DNA of 64,000 nt, taken from the NCBI RefSeq assembly GCF_031143425.1, contig NC_090448.1, positions 331,836,177-331,900,176 on the forward strand. Reading direction: 5' to 3'. A program made the translations under genes and the position numbers. This document shows, piece by piece, positions 1 to 12,612 of the stretch. The DNA comes from Pleurodeles waltl. Its lineage: Eukaryota > Chordata > Amphibia > Caudata > Salamandridae. Every line of letters starts with the position of its first letter. The stretch's first letter is position 1. Under the pieces are notes generated by a model. It was not told the origin of the DNA and searched no databases. It saw nothing but the letters and a program-made list of their open reading frames with translations.

Positions 1-420
1 CACCTAGCGGGAAGCAGGCTACAGCACTGTTTCTGGCTTGTAATCGAGCCAGCGGGAATGCTGTCGCCTGCAGGGGCACCAGCACCCTCGCAAAGCAAGA
101 GTGAACATTGCGATGGTGCTGGCCAGGGGGCACTTGGCATGGGCAGTGCAGTGCACCTGTCCTCCACCAGCCTTTTCATGGCGGTGCTTCCGCCATGAAA
201 CCGCTGGCAGAGGACGAGGTCGCAATTCCCAGGGCAGCTCCTCTTGCAATGCTGCCCTAACTGATTAGTATCTCCACCTCAGCCAGACCGCTGGGATCCA
301 AGATCCTGTCGGCGCTGGCGGTTCCCTGGCAGTCCGACCGCCAGGTCTGTAATGTGGTGGTCAGACCGCCGCATTGGCGGTGGACTATAGACCGCCACAC
401 TTGTAATAAGGTCCTATATG
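1..420. repeat. Hairpin-rich repeat fragment
   Basis: This is the truncated end of an interspersed repeat that recurs at 3833-4130. Shared landmarks are CCTAGCGGGAA, TCTGGCTTGTAATCGAGCCA and the stretch around CACCAGCACCCTCGCAAAGC. Both copies carry short self-complementary blocks such as TGGCTTGTAATCGAGCCA. The style of consecutive hairpins is that of the 29338-29967 element. No gene is seen. Confidence 0.6.
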
Positions 421-1249
421 TCGCGAGACCTTCACTGCTGCACATTTTCCAAGCACATGATCTGTAAGTCACTTCTGCAGTCCCTCTGACTGGAACATGT
501 CTCCAAGTGGGGCAGTGGTCTGTGCAGAACCATTCCTTGGTGTTTTCCCAGTTAAATAACACCAACGTGTTTGTTCAAATGCTGTTTATTGTAAATGTAT
601 TTCAATTTTCTAGATGATATTTAACTATACAAATGAAGAACCCATCGGTCAGTGAGAAGATGTTTGAAATAGTGTGTACAGTCCATTTCATCTACTCAGT
701 ATTAGTGAAATTAAAACAGAATTAGAAGACTTTTCAGCAAATGGACTTTGTAATTTTATGTATCTGCCCACTTGCACTAAATTACGAACCTCCATTTTAG
801 TGATGTATTTTATATCCACGGTCAAATGAGCATCCTTGTCTTTAGTGGAGTTTTAAGTCTCTAAGCTTCCATGAATATGCTCTTTCTTCCATGTACATGC
901 TTGTAAGTATACTTCTCAGTCAATCTGTCTTCTCATTTCTATGGTTAGCCTTGAGTATAATACTCATGCTTTGTGCATTCACATGAATGGGCCTTCTTGT
1001 CTATCAGTACTGACTACTTGTCTCTGAGCAGGCTTCTCTCTCTGCCCATCTTTCCATGTGCTTCCTTGCTATGGTATTCTTTTCTATGTGTGTCTTAACC
1101 TTTGAATAAGTAATACTGAGCCTTTCTGTTTCTGAGCACTGCTGCCTGTGTCTCCTTTTATGTGTGTCTTTTCATCTTTGTGTATCCTGGTCTCTGGTTG
1201 TCATATGTACAACTTCTGCTTTTCTGGCCCCATGTCACTGTCTATCTTG
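421..1249. other. Non-coding interval, no recognised feature
   Basis: AT-rich sequence with many CTGTGT/CTTTCT motifs between 1020 and 1250. I see no exon, no long frame and no recognisable element. Confidence 0.5.
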
Positions 1250-1700
1250 CTTTTTAGGGTCGAGCCTGTGTCGCATGTGCTTGTGCATGCGTTTCGCTAG
1301 TGAGACGCTTTAGGAATTAAAAAGGGCTCGGAGCCCCGTCCACGTCACGTCAGTGTCTTTCATTGGTTCGTGGGCTTGCCTGTTAGAATCTGCTTGATTT
1401 CATTAGTGGAAGGCACGCATACGTCATTCCTTTTCCGGTGGTTAGCCCTCCACGAGCGCATCGACCAAGTACAGAAAACATACGAGGCTCTCTGTTTTCC
1501 GTCCGGTTCGTGGACTACTTTTTCTCCATTTTCGCAACACGATCTCGCTTGGCAGAAGTCGAGCGATTTGCATTTTTAAGATATCATCCATTTTGAAAAA
1601 TGCTAAACGACAGTAATTACTCATACAAAAAGCAGAACTAAAGCATGAGAACATGCCTCTCAAATCACAAAGTTCCCAGCATTAAAAAAAAATACAGACT
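1250..1700. repeat. Promoter-motif repeat, copy 1
   Basis: The stretch from TTTTTAGGGTCGAGCC to GGTGGTTAGCCCTCC is repeated with few differences at 3630-3830, and diverged forms occur near 10300 and 59035. The unit carries CATGTGCTTGTGCATGCG (an NRF1-like palindrome in copy 2), CACGTCACGTCAGTG (CRE/E-box-like) and CATTGGTTCG (inverted CCAAT box). Copy 1 continues past the shared part to about 1700. Repeat status is directly visible; the element class is unknown. Confidence 0.7.
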
Positions 1701-2149
1701 GCACAACGTACGTGACTCTGTGAAGGAAAACCATGACTCATGTATACGTTGCTGACGTTGACTTTTTCATAAACATCTCGACCCACGTTTTATCAATGTG
1801 CACATCCTACCGAGCAGAAGCTAAGGAAACAGATGAAGCGCAGACTGTGCCTAATTCTGAAGAACCACTTCTTTAAGTCTTTATTTAGATACGTTAATAT
1901 TGGAATTACTCTGAATCTTTTTTGTCTTTTTCAACAATTACCACATTTTAAATATAATTTCAGTCAATTAAAATTAACTAAGCCCATTCTTTTAATTAGG
2001 TAGCTGTTACCGAGGTCTCTTGCAATTTTACAAACAAAAAAAACTATTATGATATTGTTACTGAACGCAATCATTAATTTCTTATTATGCGCCAGCAGGC
2101 CTCGGAAATGTGCATTGCACATTACAGTCAGGATAAGCAAACAGTGTCT

Positions 2150-3060
2150 ACGAGTGCCCTCTTTTCTATCTTTCTGTCTCTTTTTTCCCCTCGTTCTCAT
2201 TTATAACATCTCCTCTCTCCCATGTACTCTATCCTGCATCTTTTCATGTTCCATCCTACTTTCTCCTGCACTTACCCATGCATTCTATTCTTTCTCGCTC
2301 TTCTCATCGTTTCACCTTTCACCCTGTCTTGCCATCTTCTTTCTTTTTCATTCTTTTACACTCTCCATCATTTCCTCCCACCTTCTTCCTCATCAGCTAC
2401 TCCTGCCCACTTCTGCCTTTTTCACTTGCTGTCACCATTCTCTCACTCTGTTTTCCTACTCTCTACTTTCCTTTCCATCTCACTCCATGTTTCTCCTCTC
2501 TTCTTTCTTCTTATTCCTTACCTCGTTTTCCTTTTTCCTTTTCCCTCTTTGTTTCCCTTTTACTCCGTTCTGTCTTATTCCTCTTCTCATTTTTCTCTCA
2601 CTTTCGTCTTATTCTCCATCAAATTCCTCTGTCTGTTATTTTTTCTACTATCTGCTGTCTGCTAAGTGTTGTATTTTCCTCATTGCTGTGGTCTCTCAAT
2701 GGGCAGCTCCAGCTCTCCCTCAGACAGCATTCTAAGCAATACTCCACGGAGTTAGCCCTTGCTCAGCCGGAGTACCTTGGCGTCTGTTTGGGGATTTGTC
2801 TCCTTCCACTGCTGATGAAATTGAACTACTTTCTTAAGCTTTTTTGTTGTTTAATTTAATTTGTGCAATCCACCACAGTGCATGGTCTTGCCTCTTTTCA
2901 TTGTTCTTCATTTACTCTTCATGTGTCTTCTTACCCCCTCCTTCTTTTGTCATTCTCTATACCCACCTCCCTGTTCACGTCTCCTCTCTTCACTTTAGCT
3001 CTGCCCATCGCCCACCACTCAATACTCACCCTCTTTCCATGCCTGCTCCCATGATTCAGT
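2150..3060 (+). repeat. Long polypyrimidine tract
   Basis: About 900 bases are overwhelmingly C and T on the + strand, with many TTCTC, CTTTC and CCTTTT runs and no fixed period. Long open frames through it are Ser/Phe/Leu-rich composition artefacts. Tracts like this can form triplex DNA and also resemble extended splice-acceptor tracts, but no exon follows. Confidence 0.75.
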
Positions 3061-3629
3061 CGCCTTACCTATGCTCGCCGATGTGAGTTTCCAGAAAAAA
3101 GCACCCTTCAGTGAGTCTTCTGCATGAAATGATGCAGGTGGTTGAGGCAGAAGCTGGGGGATGGGTCATGTTAGTTGGCATAGTTCTATTCTCCGTTCCT
3201 TCACAATTCTGAGACTGGTAGGGCATCTCAGTGAGATGAACAATGGTCTCTAAGTATGCAGCAGTTGCTCAAGTTATCTCTTTGCCTCTTACGTCTTACC
3301 ATTCCCTCTACCCGTTAGTTTAAAGGAAGTGAAATAGGGCATTATTGTCTTTTGTTGGCATCTGGAGATGGCTCAGTAATTTGAATATTAGTTACTTGAT
3401 CATGAGTCCTGACAAGGCTGGCTCAGCCATTCATTTTCCTGGATATCCTTAGCGTGAGTGCCACAATTTGGCTAAGAATATCTGTTCAATGATGCATTCA
3501 AGAGTTAACAAGGGTTAACAAATATTTAAAATGTATCCTTGTGGAGATGATTGTGGAGTAACACTTAACGTGTATTCATGGAAGTTCATGGATGTAAATT
3601 CACCAATTGCCAGGGATAGTGACATCCTT
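3061..3629. other. Non-coding interval, no recognised feature
   Basis: No exon, tandem array or element boundary is recognisable between the pyrimidine tract and the next promoter-motif repeat. Confidence 0.5.
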
Positions 3630-3832
3630 TTTAGGGTCGAGCCAGAGTGGCATGCGCTTGCGCATGCGTATCGCTTGTGAGACACTGTAGTAGTTAGAAA
3701 AGGGCTCGGAGTCCCGCCCATGTCACGTCAGTGTCTTTCATTGGTTCGTGGGCTTGCCTTTTAAAATCTGCTTGCTTTCATTAGTGGAAGGCATGCATAC
3801 GTCATGCCTTTTCTGGTGATTAGCCCTCCTCG
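3630..3832. repeat. Promoter-motif repeat, copy 2
   Basis: A second copy of the 1250-1450 unit in the same orientation. It contains CATGCGCTTGCGCATGCG, CATGTCACGTCAGTG and CATTGGTTCGTGGGC. It stops at GATTAGCCCTCC, where sequence related to 1-420 begins. Confidence 0.7.
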
Positions 3833-4130
3833 ACTTCCCCGCCGGAGCTATTATGGGTTTCCTGCTAGGTCGGCAGACGGAAACCTAAGTTTCCATCCAC
3901 TGGCCTAGCGGGAAACAGGCTAAAGCATTGACTCTGGCTTGTAATCGAGCCAGGGCAATACTGTCTCCTGCAGGGTGCACCAGCACCCTCGCAAAGCAGA
4001 GAGTGACCATTGCGATGGTGCTGGCCAGGGGGCCTCTGCACTGCCCATGCCAAGTGCATGGGCAGTGCAGGAGCCCCCTGTGGCCCCGTGCACCTGTTCT
4101 CCACCAGCCTTTCCTGTCGACTCCCTTTAG
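3833..4130. repeat. Hairpin-rich repeat, second copy
   Basis: Homologous to 1-400. The clearest hairpin is CTGCACTGCCCATGCC with its complement around a TGGCATG/CATGCCA core near 4040-4070. A similar GTGCCCATGC palindrome lies in the 29338-29967 element, which suggests a shared family. Confidence 0.6.
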
Positions 4131-5559
4131 TTAGCATAGATATCAATAAACTCTAAATAGGGCAGACAAGACATATTACACTATTGAGCGTAATATGCAA
4201 CTGTCAAAGTCGAAATCAAGCACCAACTGCCTCCTTATCCCTATTCCTCTTAGCACATATGTTTCATTGTCCCTGCGTCAACAAGAAACAGTACAAACCT
4301 GACTCAATGTCATGAACCCCGGATGGCTGCGAACCCCAGCTTTTACCAAATGCTAAGTCACTTCGCTTCACTCGGGACACCAATCTCACACTCAAGGAAA
4401 ATATGGGGCCCTCAGCGCAGTACACCGTACAAGTGCACGGAGGGAGGGCAGGCCCCTGACTGGGACTTCGCAGGGCGGCCCCCTAAAGTTTCGGTACGCC
4501 ACTAGATGAAGACTCAAGTTTTAAAGAACACTATCTGTAGTGTATAATAAAACATTATTTTAGTTGTTTATCTTGTGATTTTCATAACGGTTCTCAATTA
4601 TTTTTTGGGGTAAAAAATATAACCAAATTGTTTTGACCTCATTTTTCACGTTTTTTCTGCCGATAGTTTTGGAAAGAGCTCAGATGCATGTGTACGCACA
4701 TTGACATCTGTGTGATGAACAGTTTGCAGTGTACAGGACAAAATATTTGTGAAGCATAATTGTTGACATTCCTTATGAAAAGTTACTTGATTTTAAATAT
4801 ATTTTGCAGCACAGCCAGCACCTAAACAATGAGTTATTAAATATGTTGGGTGAGCAGTATATTATGTTCCTTATCCTTTAGGAATAGGATAGCCCTAACC
4901 ACATATATCGACAATGGGAGTAAATTCCGCTTGTGTGATATTGTAACTTTTGCATGTCTAAACTTAGTAATATTAAGACCGTTTTTTAATCATATACACA
5001 TTTATTTGGCATTAGTTATTAGGAAGAACAACTAATAATTACAAAGGGTTTCTTCGATGAAACATTTGGAGTAATGAAGACAGACACTGGTCATGTCACT
5101 GTTCTTTATATAGTGTGAGGCAGCTGCCATCAAGGTGAGAATGAACAGGAGACAGTGGTGCCTGCGACATTTGACTGCACTGTAAGAGAAAGTATCCAAT
5201 TCATTCAGGAACACTACCATGATAATTTAGCAGAGAAGAAGCAATCCCTGCCCCAGTCACTGACACTTAGGGCTGCAGCGTCAGCCATGCACTGTGGCAT
5301 TCCCTGTGCACAGGAAGCATAGCACAAAGCCAAAGCTAACAAAGGACCTGCTTACTCCCGCCTCCTTTTCAGTCCTTGGCAGCCATTGCAGCGAGGAGAG
5401 GGATGAAAATGCTGGAGGAGAAGGAAAACAATCGGGTACATAGAGTGTCACTTTCTTAGCTGTAATAGCAAATCGTTAAGCTAATCGGACCCTTCACGAC
5501 ACAGGAACTAATTCTAACTGGAAAATTACAAATTGAGGTTATTTGTTTAGAAAGGCTGT
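4131..5559. other. Non-coding interval, no recognised feature
   Basis: Mixed AT-rich sequence. A GC-richer island near 4315-4500 has no gene signature that I recognise. The short open frame on the minus strand near 5030-5220 has no family motif and no flanking splice pattern that would connect it to PLB1. Confidence 0.45.
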
Positions 5560-5900
5560 GTAGCAACAGTGATGAGGTAGTTGGAAACTCACGTTGATCA
5601 GCTTACTCAAGGTTACGGAGAGCAGTGAGGAATTTGTGATCAGCTTAGTCTAGGATGATGGCAGCTGTGGGGTGCATACAAGATCAGAAACTGGCTTACT
5701 AAAGGTTGAGGACAGCAGCGCCGATCACTCATGATTAGTTATCTGCTTACCTAAGAACCGCATTAGGGGTCATTGACGATCAGTGCTGGGTTTCTTCCAA
5801 GAAGATTACAGAGGTGGGAATCATTCATGATCAGCATTTAGTTGAGGACCACAGTGGGGATCATTCATAATTGATGATTGGCCAAAGATTAAGAAGAGTG
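5560..5900. repeat. Degenerate ~55-60-bp tandem repeat
   Basis: About six decayed units share the theme GATCA...CTTACT(A/C)AAGGTT...GAGGACAGCAGTG...ATCA. GATCAGCTTACTC, GATCAGCTTAGTC, CTGGCTTACTAAAGG and CTGCTTACCTAAG mark successive units. Confidence 0.5.
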
Positions 5901-6858
5901 CTGGGAGTTTTTTTATACAAAGAGGCAGATAATCAGACACATCTGTCCTAAGATTGCTTTCACCTTTGCTTCACATGACTCCATGATTACGCCCCTTCTG
6001 CTGAAGTGCACTCATGGTAAACCACCCTATCTTTCTGCTCCCCAAGACAGGAGGATGAGTTTTGGAGAGGGGTTTCTTTATATTCATCCATAATATACAG
6101 CTCTCAAAGAACAAATACTGTCATTAGGAGGATGAGGATGTGAAACGCATCGGGTCCTTATGGCGAAGAAGAGGCCAGAGAGCGAGATCTTCTTCCAGTG
6201 TTAATATATGGATGTGCCTGTTTGAAGACAAAGACCAGGATTTAGCTTTTATGGGTTCTTGCGTGCTATTGGCTATTCAGTGTTAAAAACGATTGCTAGA
6301 TTTTTTTCATTTGTCATTAAGAAGCATTATCTGTCTCAACAACAAGGAACATGCGCAATCAGTGCTATTAAGTGACTCCTGTCACAAGCCAGCACTCAAA
6401 GTACAGGCACAACTAGAACTTATACTCTCTGCTCACTCTACTTATGAAAGACTAGCGTCATACACGCACGTCATACATACACTTCGACCTTTCTAGGAGT
6501 GATGGATTGTTTTTTTAGATAGACATCCACGTAGAACAACTACATTTCTCTTGCTCTACACATGATCAATTTCTGATCATACCCATTAAAAACCCAATAC
6601 CTGTATATTCGGCGTCATTGATGATTTGATCAGCTACTTTGCATCTAACACATAGAAGCAGAAATGGCTTGCATTTACTTTCCATCACAGTGCACTCTGG
6701 AATACTGATAAATCACCCACGCAGATTAGTGGCAGGTTTGTACTATGCCACTAATACGTATCTGCCACCGCTACAGACGCAGCTCACACTTGTGAAACCT
6801 TCTTAATTACTGATGATGACGAATGAGCATTGTGTTGTGTCTGTGAGATTAACTTTAC
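5901..6858. other. PLB1 downstream intron, no recognised feature
   Basis: Sequence downstream of PLB1 exon e. Nothing beyond ordinary AT-rich DNA was recognised. Confidence 0.45.
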
Positions 6859-6930
6859 CTCTGATGGACAAATTAGCTGTACTGGTGTAGAAAAGGTATC
6901 AAATTCAAACTTCTGTCCTTCTGGCTGGAA
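6859..6930 (-). CDS. PLB1: Phospholipase B1 exon e (post-catalytic linker)
   Basis: This 72-bp exon, phase 0 at both ends, has acceptor TTTCCTTATAG and donor GTAAAG. It encodes 24 residues starting FQPEGQK and ending LICPSE. In PLB1 the W-N-N-M of the previous exon is followed by L/F-x-P-x-G-x-K and, about 15 residues on, by the I-x-C-P that leads to the N-P-F-L-R-T linker. Both landmarks are present. The linker exon expected next was looked for between 1 and 6850 and not found, so it is probably outside the window. Confidence 0.88.
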
Positions 6931-8802
6931 CTATAAGGAAACACATACATCAGTAAAATGATCCTTGTAACATTCTCTTGTCTCATCGCTCTGCTTTCTC
7001 TATTGTTTCTTCCAACATAAATGTTCATGGCCTCTCAGACCTCACACCTCATTGACGCAGAGTGAGGCCGGTGGTCCATGATGACAGTCAAGGGGCATAC
7101 CCAGCATGGTGGGCATTTCCTTTAAGATCTACATATACTGATTTGGGAAACCTGTGACATGGCATACAAGATCACACATCTCACACGTTTTTATAATATG
7201 GATTAATTCATATTGACCATTTTTATAGGTCACAACTCATACTGAATTGTCTCTTTCTGCTTAAATGGTCAATGCTGTTATTGCCCAACTCATTTGTGCT
7301 CACTTGCAGCTGAGTAGAATGCCTTTCTCTCAAAGGAACATCCAAGTAATGGTTTTGGCAGATTATTTCACGTTCACCCTTTTTAAAATGTTATATTTGT
7401 TATGCAGTGGGCACCACATAAAAGTATCATATGTGACTCGGTAACAACATCATATGAGACAAATCTATACTCGATTAATACCTCTAACATTACAAAACGT
7501 ATACTTTACATAAGTAAATGCATCGGTAAATAATTAACGATTAAAAAGCCCTACCAGCAATGTCTCTATTTCTTTATATTACAACATCAGTCGTAAAATA
7601 TCATCCTGGCATGTTCCATGACACCTTCGAGCCCTCCCTCCGTTCAGTAATTTCAAACGTGCACATATCAACTAAAAACACATTTTCTCAAAATTATTAC
7701 AAAATATGTATTCGTGGGGCGAATAGAGATGTCCCTTTTTTACAACATTCCATGCTAAGTGGACGACGTTTGGCCTGCTTAGAAGTATGGAGTATGGTAT
7801 GAAAAGGAACACACAGCAGGTACCGTAGTTGCCTTGCAGCCTATACTTTGCAACCCTCTGTAGAGGACACTGTAAACAAGTTTATATATGAATGATATAT
7901 GTGCCATGCCTCGTTTATATGAACAGTACCAATCTTATGGAGTATATTGAAAGCGAAAAAGCAAGTGTGGGAGTGTCAAATAATAGATCCAATTTGCTCT
8001 AGAATATACTTAAGGCAATCAGGGATCAGTATTACTTAAAACAATCATGGTTCAATGTTAACACTTATCAACACCTTAAACAAGAACCAGAGAACTCTGA
8101 GGTCCTATGAAGTTAAAGTTTTATGAACATCATTGAGTGCTATTGTGGCTGATTTTTCACATTTACATTTTTGATATTTTGAAACAAGGTTAGTTGTTGC
8201 TTGCTGGGCTTGGTTTGTGTAAATGGTTTGCAGGTGGTTGACATTAATACTCATTTTAGGGACCTGGACCTATTTTTCATCATCCGAGTTTAACTCAGAG
8301 CAAGGAAGAGAAAAGAAGTAAAGAGGTCAGAAAGAGGAATGGAACAATAGGAAAGCAGTGACAACGGGAGAAAGAAGGGGAATAAAACGAACCTTAAAGA
8401 GGGAAATAAATTGACAGCAAGTGTAGGCTGGTGGAAGAAAGAGGCACTATGTGCATGAAAAATAAGCAGCATTCGAGTTTGAGAACCTTACATTTGGGAG
8501 CGCCACCTAACAGAAAACATTGGGGCCATCAGTGCTTAATGTTTCTTAGAAACTCTCCGCCGCTGCTACTGAATGTCATGGTTACGGGTGTCAAGCCTTT
8601 CTGTCTGGTATGTATTTCACATCATGCCTCATTCATCCACCAATATACACCTTTTACCCCTGTATCTCACTCTCATGAGCTCCTTTTCATCCCTGCATTA
8701 CCTTTTCCACTGTTTTTTTAAACCTTCTCTTCCTCCTTGCCCGCTTTGCTGCTTTTTTCTCTCTTGTTCTGTCCTGGGTTAAAGTCTGATGCATAAAATC
8801 AA
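6931..8802. other. PLB1 intron, no recognised feature
   Basis: Intronic sequence between exons d and e. No splice-flanked frame with PLB1 similarity was found, and none is needed because exons d and e are adjacent in the protein. Confidence 0.5.
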
Positions 8803-9742
8803 GGCCCTGATTTATACTTTTTCGTACAAAACTGCACCGACTCAGTTTTGCACCAAAAAGTTTAGCACCGGCTTGCACCATTTCTGTGCACCGGCTGGGC
8901 ACCATATTTATGGAATGGTGCAAGCCCGTACAAAGGGTAGGCTAGCTGCAAAAAAAATGATGTCAGTCGGGTGGGGCTGGCGGTATGGAAGAAGGGGGTT
9001 TTGCACCAAAAAATGACATTAGGCAGGTTAGAGGAAAAAACAAATGACTCTAACTTGCCTAGAGTCATTTTCTGATGCAAAAGCATCCATACCACATGAC
9101 TCCTGTCTTAGAAAAGACAGGAGTCATGCCCACCACACCCCAATGTCCAGCACAGGCACCACACCCCAATGTCCAGCACAGGGGACCAGGGTCCCCTGGG
9201 CATGGCCAGTGCACCCAGTGCCATGTAGGGGGGCTATTTCATGGCCCCCAATGGCACTATAAAACAAAATGCTTACCTGAACTTACCTATACTTACCTTG
9301 GATGGGGTCCCCCATCCTCCTCTGTCCCTCTGGAGTAAGTGGGGGTGTCCCTGGGGAGGGCATCTGTGGGCTTATTCCATGGTGTCCCACCATTAAAATA
9401 GGCTCACAGGTCCCCTAACGCCAGCCCTGACCCAGGCGTTAAAAAATGGGGCAAACCAAGCTTTGCACCATTTTAGACCCTGCCTCTCTCCCATGCACCA
9501 TTTTTGCATGGGAGTATAAATATGGAGTTAAGGCCATAGATTCATTGTATGCATGGGAACGCCTACCTTGCATCTCATTAAGGCAAGGTAGGTTTCCACT
9601 TCCAAAAAATAACTTTAACTCCATAAATTTAGTGCTAGACAGGTCTAGCGCCAAAGTATAAATATGGAGTTAGTTTTGAACTGAATTAGAGTGAAAAAAT
9701 AAATTACGCTAATTCAGTGCAAACAGAGTATAAATATGCCCC
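8803..9742. mobile_element. Non-autonomous terminal-inverted-repeat element (~940 bp)
   Basis: The left end reads GGCCCTGATTTATACTTTTT. The right end, reverse-complemented, reads GGGGCATATTTATACTCTG. Both are bounded by the trinucleotide CAA, a likely target-site duplication. The interior is rich in GTGCACC/TTTTGCACCA blocks and short inverted segments, with no transposase frame. Three-base duplications and G/C-run termini fit the PIF/Harbinger superfamily, so this is probably a MITE inserted in the PLB1 intron. Confidence 0.65.
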
Positions 9743-9928
9743 CAAGTGTCAAGCCTCAAAAATGAGTGCTGGTGGGCCCCACCTCTACCCACCCGCTCAA
9801 AGTAAGCACTGGGGACGTGCACTCACCTTGTAACAAGTGAAACATTGTTCACCTAGAAGTCAAATCTTTCACTGATCAACAATTTCTACATTTGTACAGT
9901 AGCTTAAATACACCAATGAGACACATAC

Positions 9929-10024
9929 CATGTTGTTCCATAGCCCCTTTGCAAGTTCTTCATGACCTTTGATTGTAAAGTGAAAGCAGTCCGGGGCAAA
10001 AAATGAGTAATCAATTTTACCATT
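9929..10024 (-). CDS. PLB1: Phospholipase B1 exon d (SGNH block V, D-x-x-H)
   Basis: This 96-bp exon, phase 0 at both ends, has acceptor TTTTCTCTGTAG and donor GTATGT. It encodes 32 residues that include [10 protein letters not shown] and end in LWNNM. The D-C-F-H tetrapeptide (residues 105-108 of the joined five-exon peptide) is the D-x-x-H block V of SGNH hydrolases, which supplies the catalytic Asp and His. The family consensus A-P-D-C-F-H-F-S-x-x-x-H-x-x-x-A-x-x-L-W-N-N-M is matched closely, so the site appears intact. Confidence 0.93.
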
Positions 10025-10264
10025 CTACAGAGAAAAGAGAAACAAAAAAAGTTAAGCCCCTGTTGTCTTCCAGTGAGTCTCCATGACAGCCTGTGAAAAA
10101 GAGCTTTACACTGATATATGTTTGGGCAGTTTTATAGTTGACTATTTCACAGATGTAAGCTTTCCCCACATGTCAGAGTTTTCGCTTTATTATGATCATA
10201 TGAAGCCTGACTGCTGATAATTAGGTATGTAACAATGCAACCAAGGAACCATACATTTTTAGGT

Positions 10265-10410
10265 TGAGTGTGCAAGCGCTTTGACCTTTTGTAAGTATTG
10301 TGGAGTTTTAATCATGTCCATGTCACACCCATGACTTTCACTCGTTGGTGGGTTTGCCTTTCAAAAATCACTTGATGTCATTGTAAAAGCTTTATGTTTG
10401 TCCCCACCTT
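10265..10410. repeat. Diverged promoter-motif repeat fragment
   Basis: CATGTCCATGTCACACCC, CACTCGTTGGTGGGTTTGCC and AAATCACTTGATGTCATTG line up with the CACGTCAGTG, CATTGGTTCGTGGGCTTGCC and AAATCTGCTTG blocks of 1250-1450. Confidence 0.5.
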
Positions 10411-10764
10411 GAGGCTTTTTGTCACACCTTGCAGACTGACCCTGTTACATGGATTATTGCACGATTGTTGAGATACTTCAGCGTGGGCAAAGTATACTTT
10501 TTGTCTCTCCCTTTCATGCTGTATGACGGTCATGGTGCTCACAGTGCGAAGAGGCACAGAAGCATGAACTCGATCAGCAGTATTGGAGCGTTGGTCACAT
10601 TGTTCACAGTTACCTAATCAGAGTCATTTCTTGAGGATCTCCCCTTAAAACACTTGAGACTGGTAAATCCTTTACATAAAACAGAAATCCTCAAAACAAA
10701 AGCGGCACTCCCGGCACAGCAGGAGAGCTGATACTACAATATTCACTGCTCTCTGAAAACACAC

Positions 10765-11795
10765 CCCATAATGCTTTGCAGGGCATTACTTTTACAACCA
10801 TTTTTGCTCATAACTCAGACTGTGGCGGTCCTAGGACAATGGGACCACCTAAAAAAGTTTCACCACAATGTGCTCTTTCTGTCTAGGTCATCTCTGGGTC
10901 CCCACAATAGGTTAGAGGGGACTCCAATATAATAAACCCTCCAACCATTCAGTGTCTTTATAAGTGTTCTCATAGCTGGAATTTTTGTTTTACAGGTGGG
11001 AATAGCTTGTGTTTTGAGAGCCTTGTCTGTAATCATCATTGCTATCCACCTGCTACTCCTGAAAACATGTAATGCACTATGTTCTCTTGGGGCTACATAT
11101 ATGGTTATTTTGCATTATTTATTGCTATTTTCATTTTGTGTGGTTATGCCATCTAGGCGCTAACTATAGCTACGTGACCAGGTTTCTTACAAATGCTATT
11201 TTCATTGTAGTATCCTCCAGGGGCTGTTGTAAGCATTACAATCATATCAACATATTAAAATACTCGTGGCACGGAAACTTGCCCCATAATGCTTTGTGGG
11301 GCATTCATTTTTCAAACCAGTTTTGCTCATAACTCAGCCTGTGGTGGTCCTGGGACAAAGGGACTAACTTCAAAACATGGGCCACAATGTGCTCTTTCTG
11401 TGTACTTCATCTCTGGGTCTCCACACTAGGTTAGTGTTGACCCCAAAATAATAACCCCTCCCACCATTGTCTTTTAAGCTTTCCCATGGCTAGATGTTTT
11501 GTTTTACAGCTAGGAGAACTTTTGTTTTTTAAAGGCCTTATTTGTAACATCATTGTAGTAGGCCTGCTAGCCTTAAAAATGCCCTCTGGGGGTTAAGTAT
11601 ATGGTTACACTGCATTACTTCTCATGTTTTTTTCATGGGTTATGCTCTCTAGGGGCTAACAATATGGTTACGTGACTATGTTTCTTACAAATTATACTTT
11701 TGTTATATTGCTTCCTAGAGGATGTTTTGACCATCACAGTCTAATGCCAAAGGTTTATTTCTGATGAAGGTTTATATGATGATGGTATATGTTTT
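10765..11795. repeat. Two tandem copies of a ~515-bp repeat
   Basis: CCCCATAATGCTTTG...GGGCATT begins near 10766 and again near 11281. The same order of landmarks follows in each: TTTTGCTCATAACTCAG, CACAATGTGCTCTTTCTG, CATCTCTGGGTC, GTTTTACAG and GGGGCTA..TATGGTTA. Divergence between the copies is moderate, so the duplication is not recent. Confidence 0.75.
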
Positions 11796-12612
11796 AATAA
11801 TCTCACCTTATTACAATTATTACCATAATTCAGGCCAATTTAACATCCTTATTACACTGTGACTGTTTGAACACTCTTGATAAGGTTGGATGACCCTTCT
11901 AGTTTATTTCTCCTCTGTGTCCGTTTTGTGTCTTTTTTGGGGGGAATTGTGTTAGCCAGCCAGGAACTCTGATAGTGGTGTAATGAAAGTGGAATTCTAT
12001 TGGAATTAGCATGGCAATTTTAATTTAGGTTGCTAAATGGCAGCATTTTCATTTTTTTATGCAGATAGAGGAAGAAGGTAAATTGAAGTGCTTTAGTTAT
12101 ATGCAGGGCCAGTGGAGTTATATGGAGGTAAAGGATGAAATTATGAGGTAGAGTTGTACCAATTTATGTGGCAAACAAAGTCCAGGTATGAATTTACAAT
12201 GCTAATAGCTGTAACTCAAGCAAATGTGAGATCTATTGCATTACAAATGTTTGTTTTAAACTGACTTGTTTTTTTCAAGTATCGTGAAATTGATAGCGGG
12301 TCTGGTTAAACAGTTTCATTCTGACTGAATATTGTATAGGAGGAGTGCTCTGAAAGTGCAGAGTGTGATTGTAGTGTTAGCAGGGTGATTAAGTCCATGG
12401 GAAGTCGTCTTTCATTGGCATTTCCTTTGCACTGCTGTTTGCTTAATGGATGCTCTGTGAGTCAGTGGCACTTGCACATGAGAGGAAGTGTATGATCGTG
12501 GTGCTGAGAAAGTTGTTATCTACCATCAAATGAATATTTTCCTCACATGTGTGGACATGTGATTCCACACGTCTCTACCTCCCTGATTCAAATTTAACCA
12601 TAGGATACTTAC
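11796..12612. other. PLB1 intron, no recognised feature
   Basis: AT-rich intronic sequence between exons c and d with no recognised element. Confidence 0.5.

Noticed and set aside
2049..2859. Three overlapping + strand frames of 147-228 codons
   Set aside because: They are Ser/Phe/Leu strings produced by the pyrimidine tract, open in all three frames, with no family motif.
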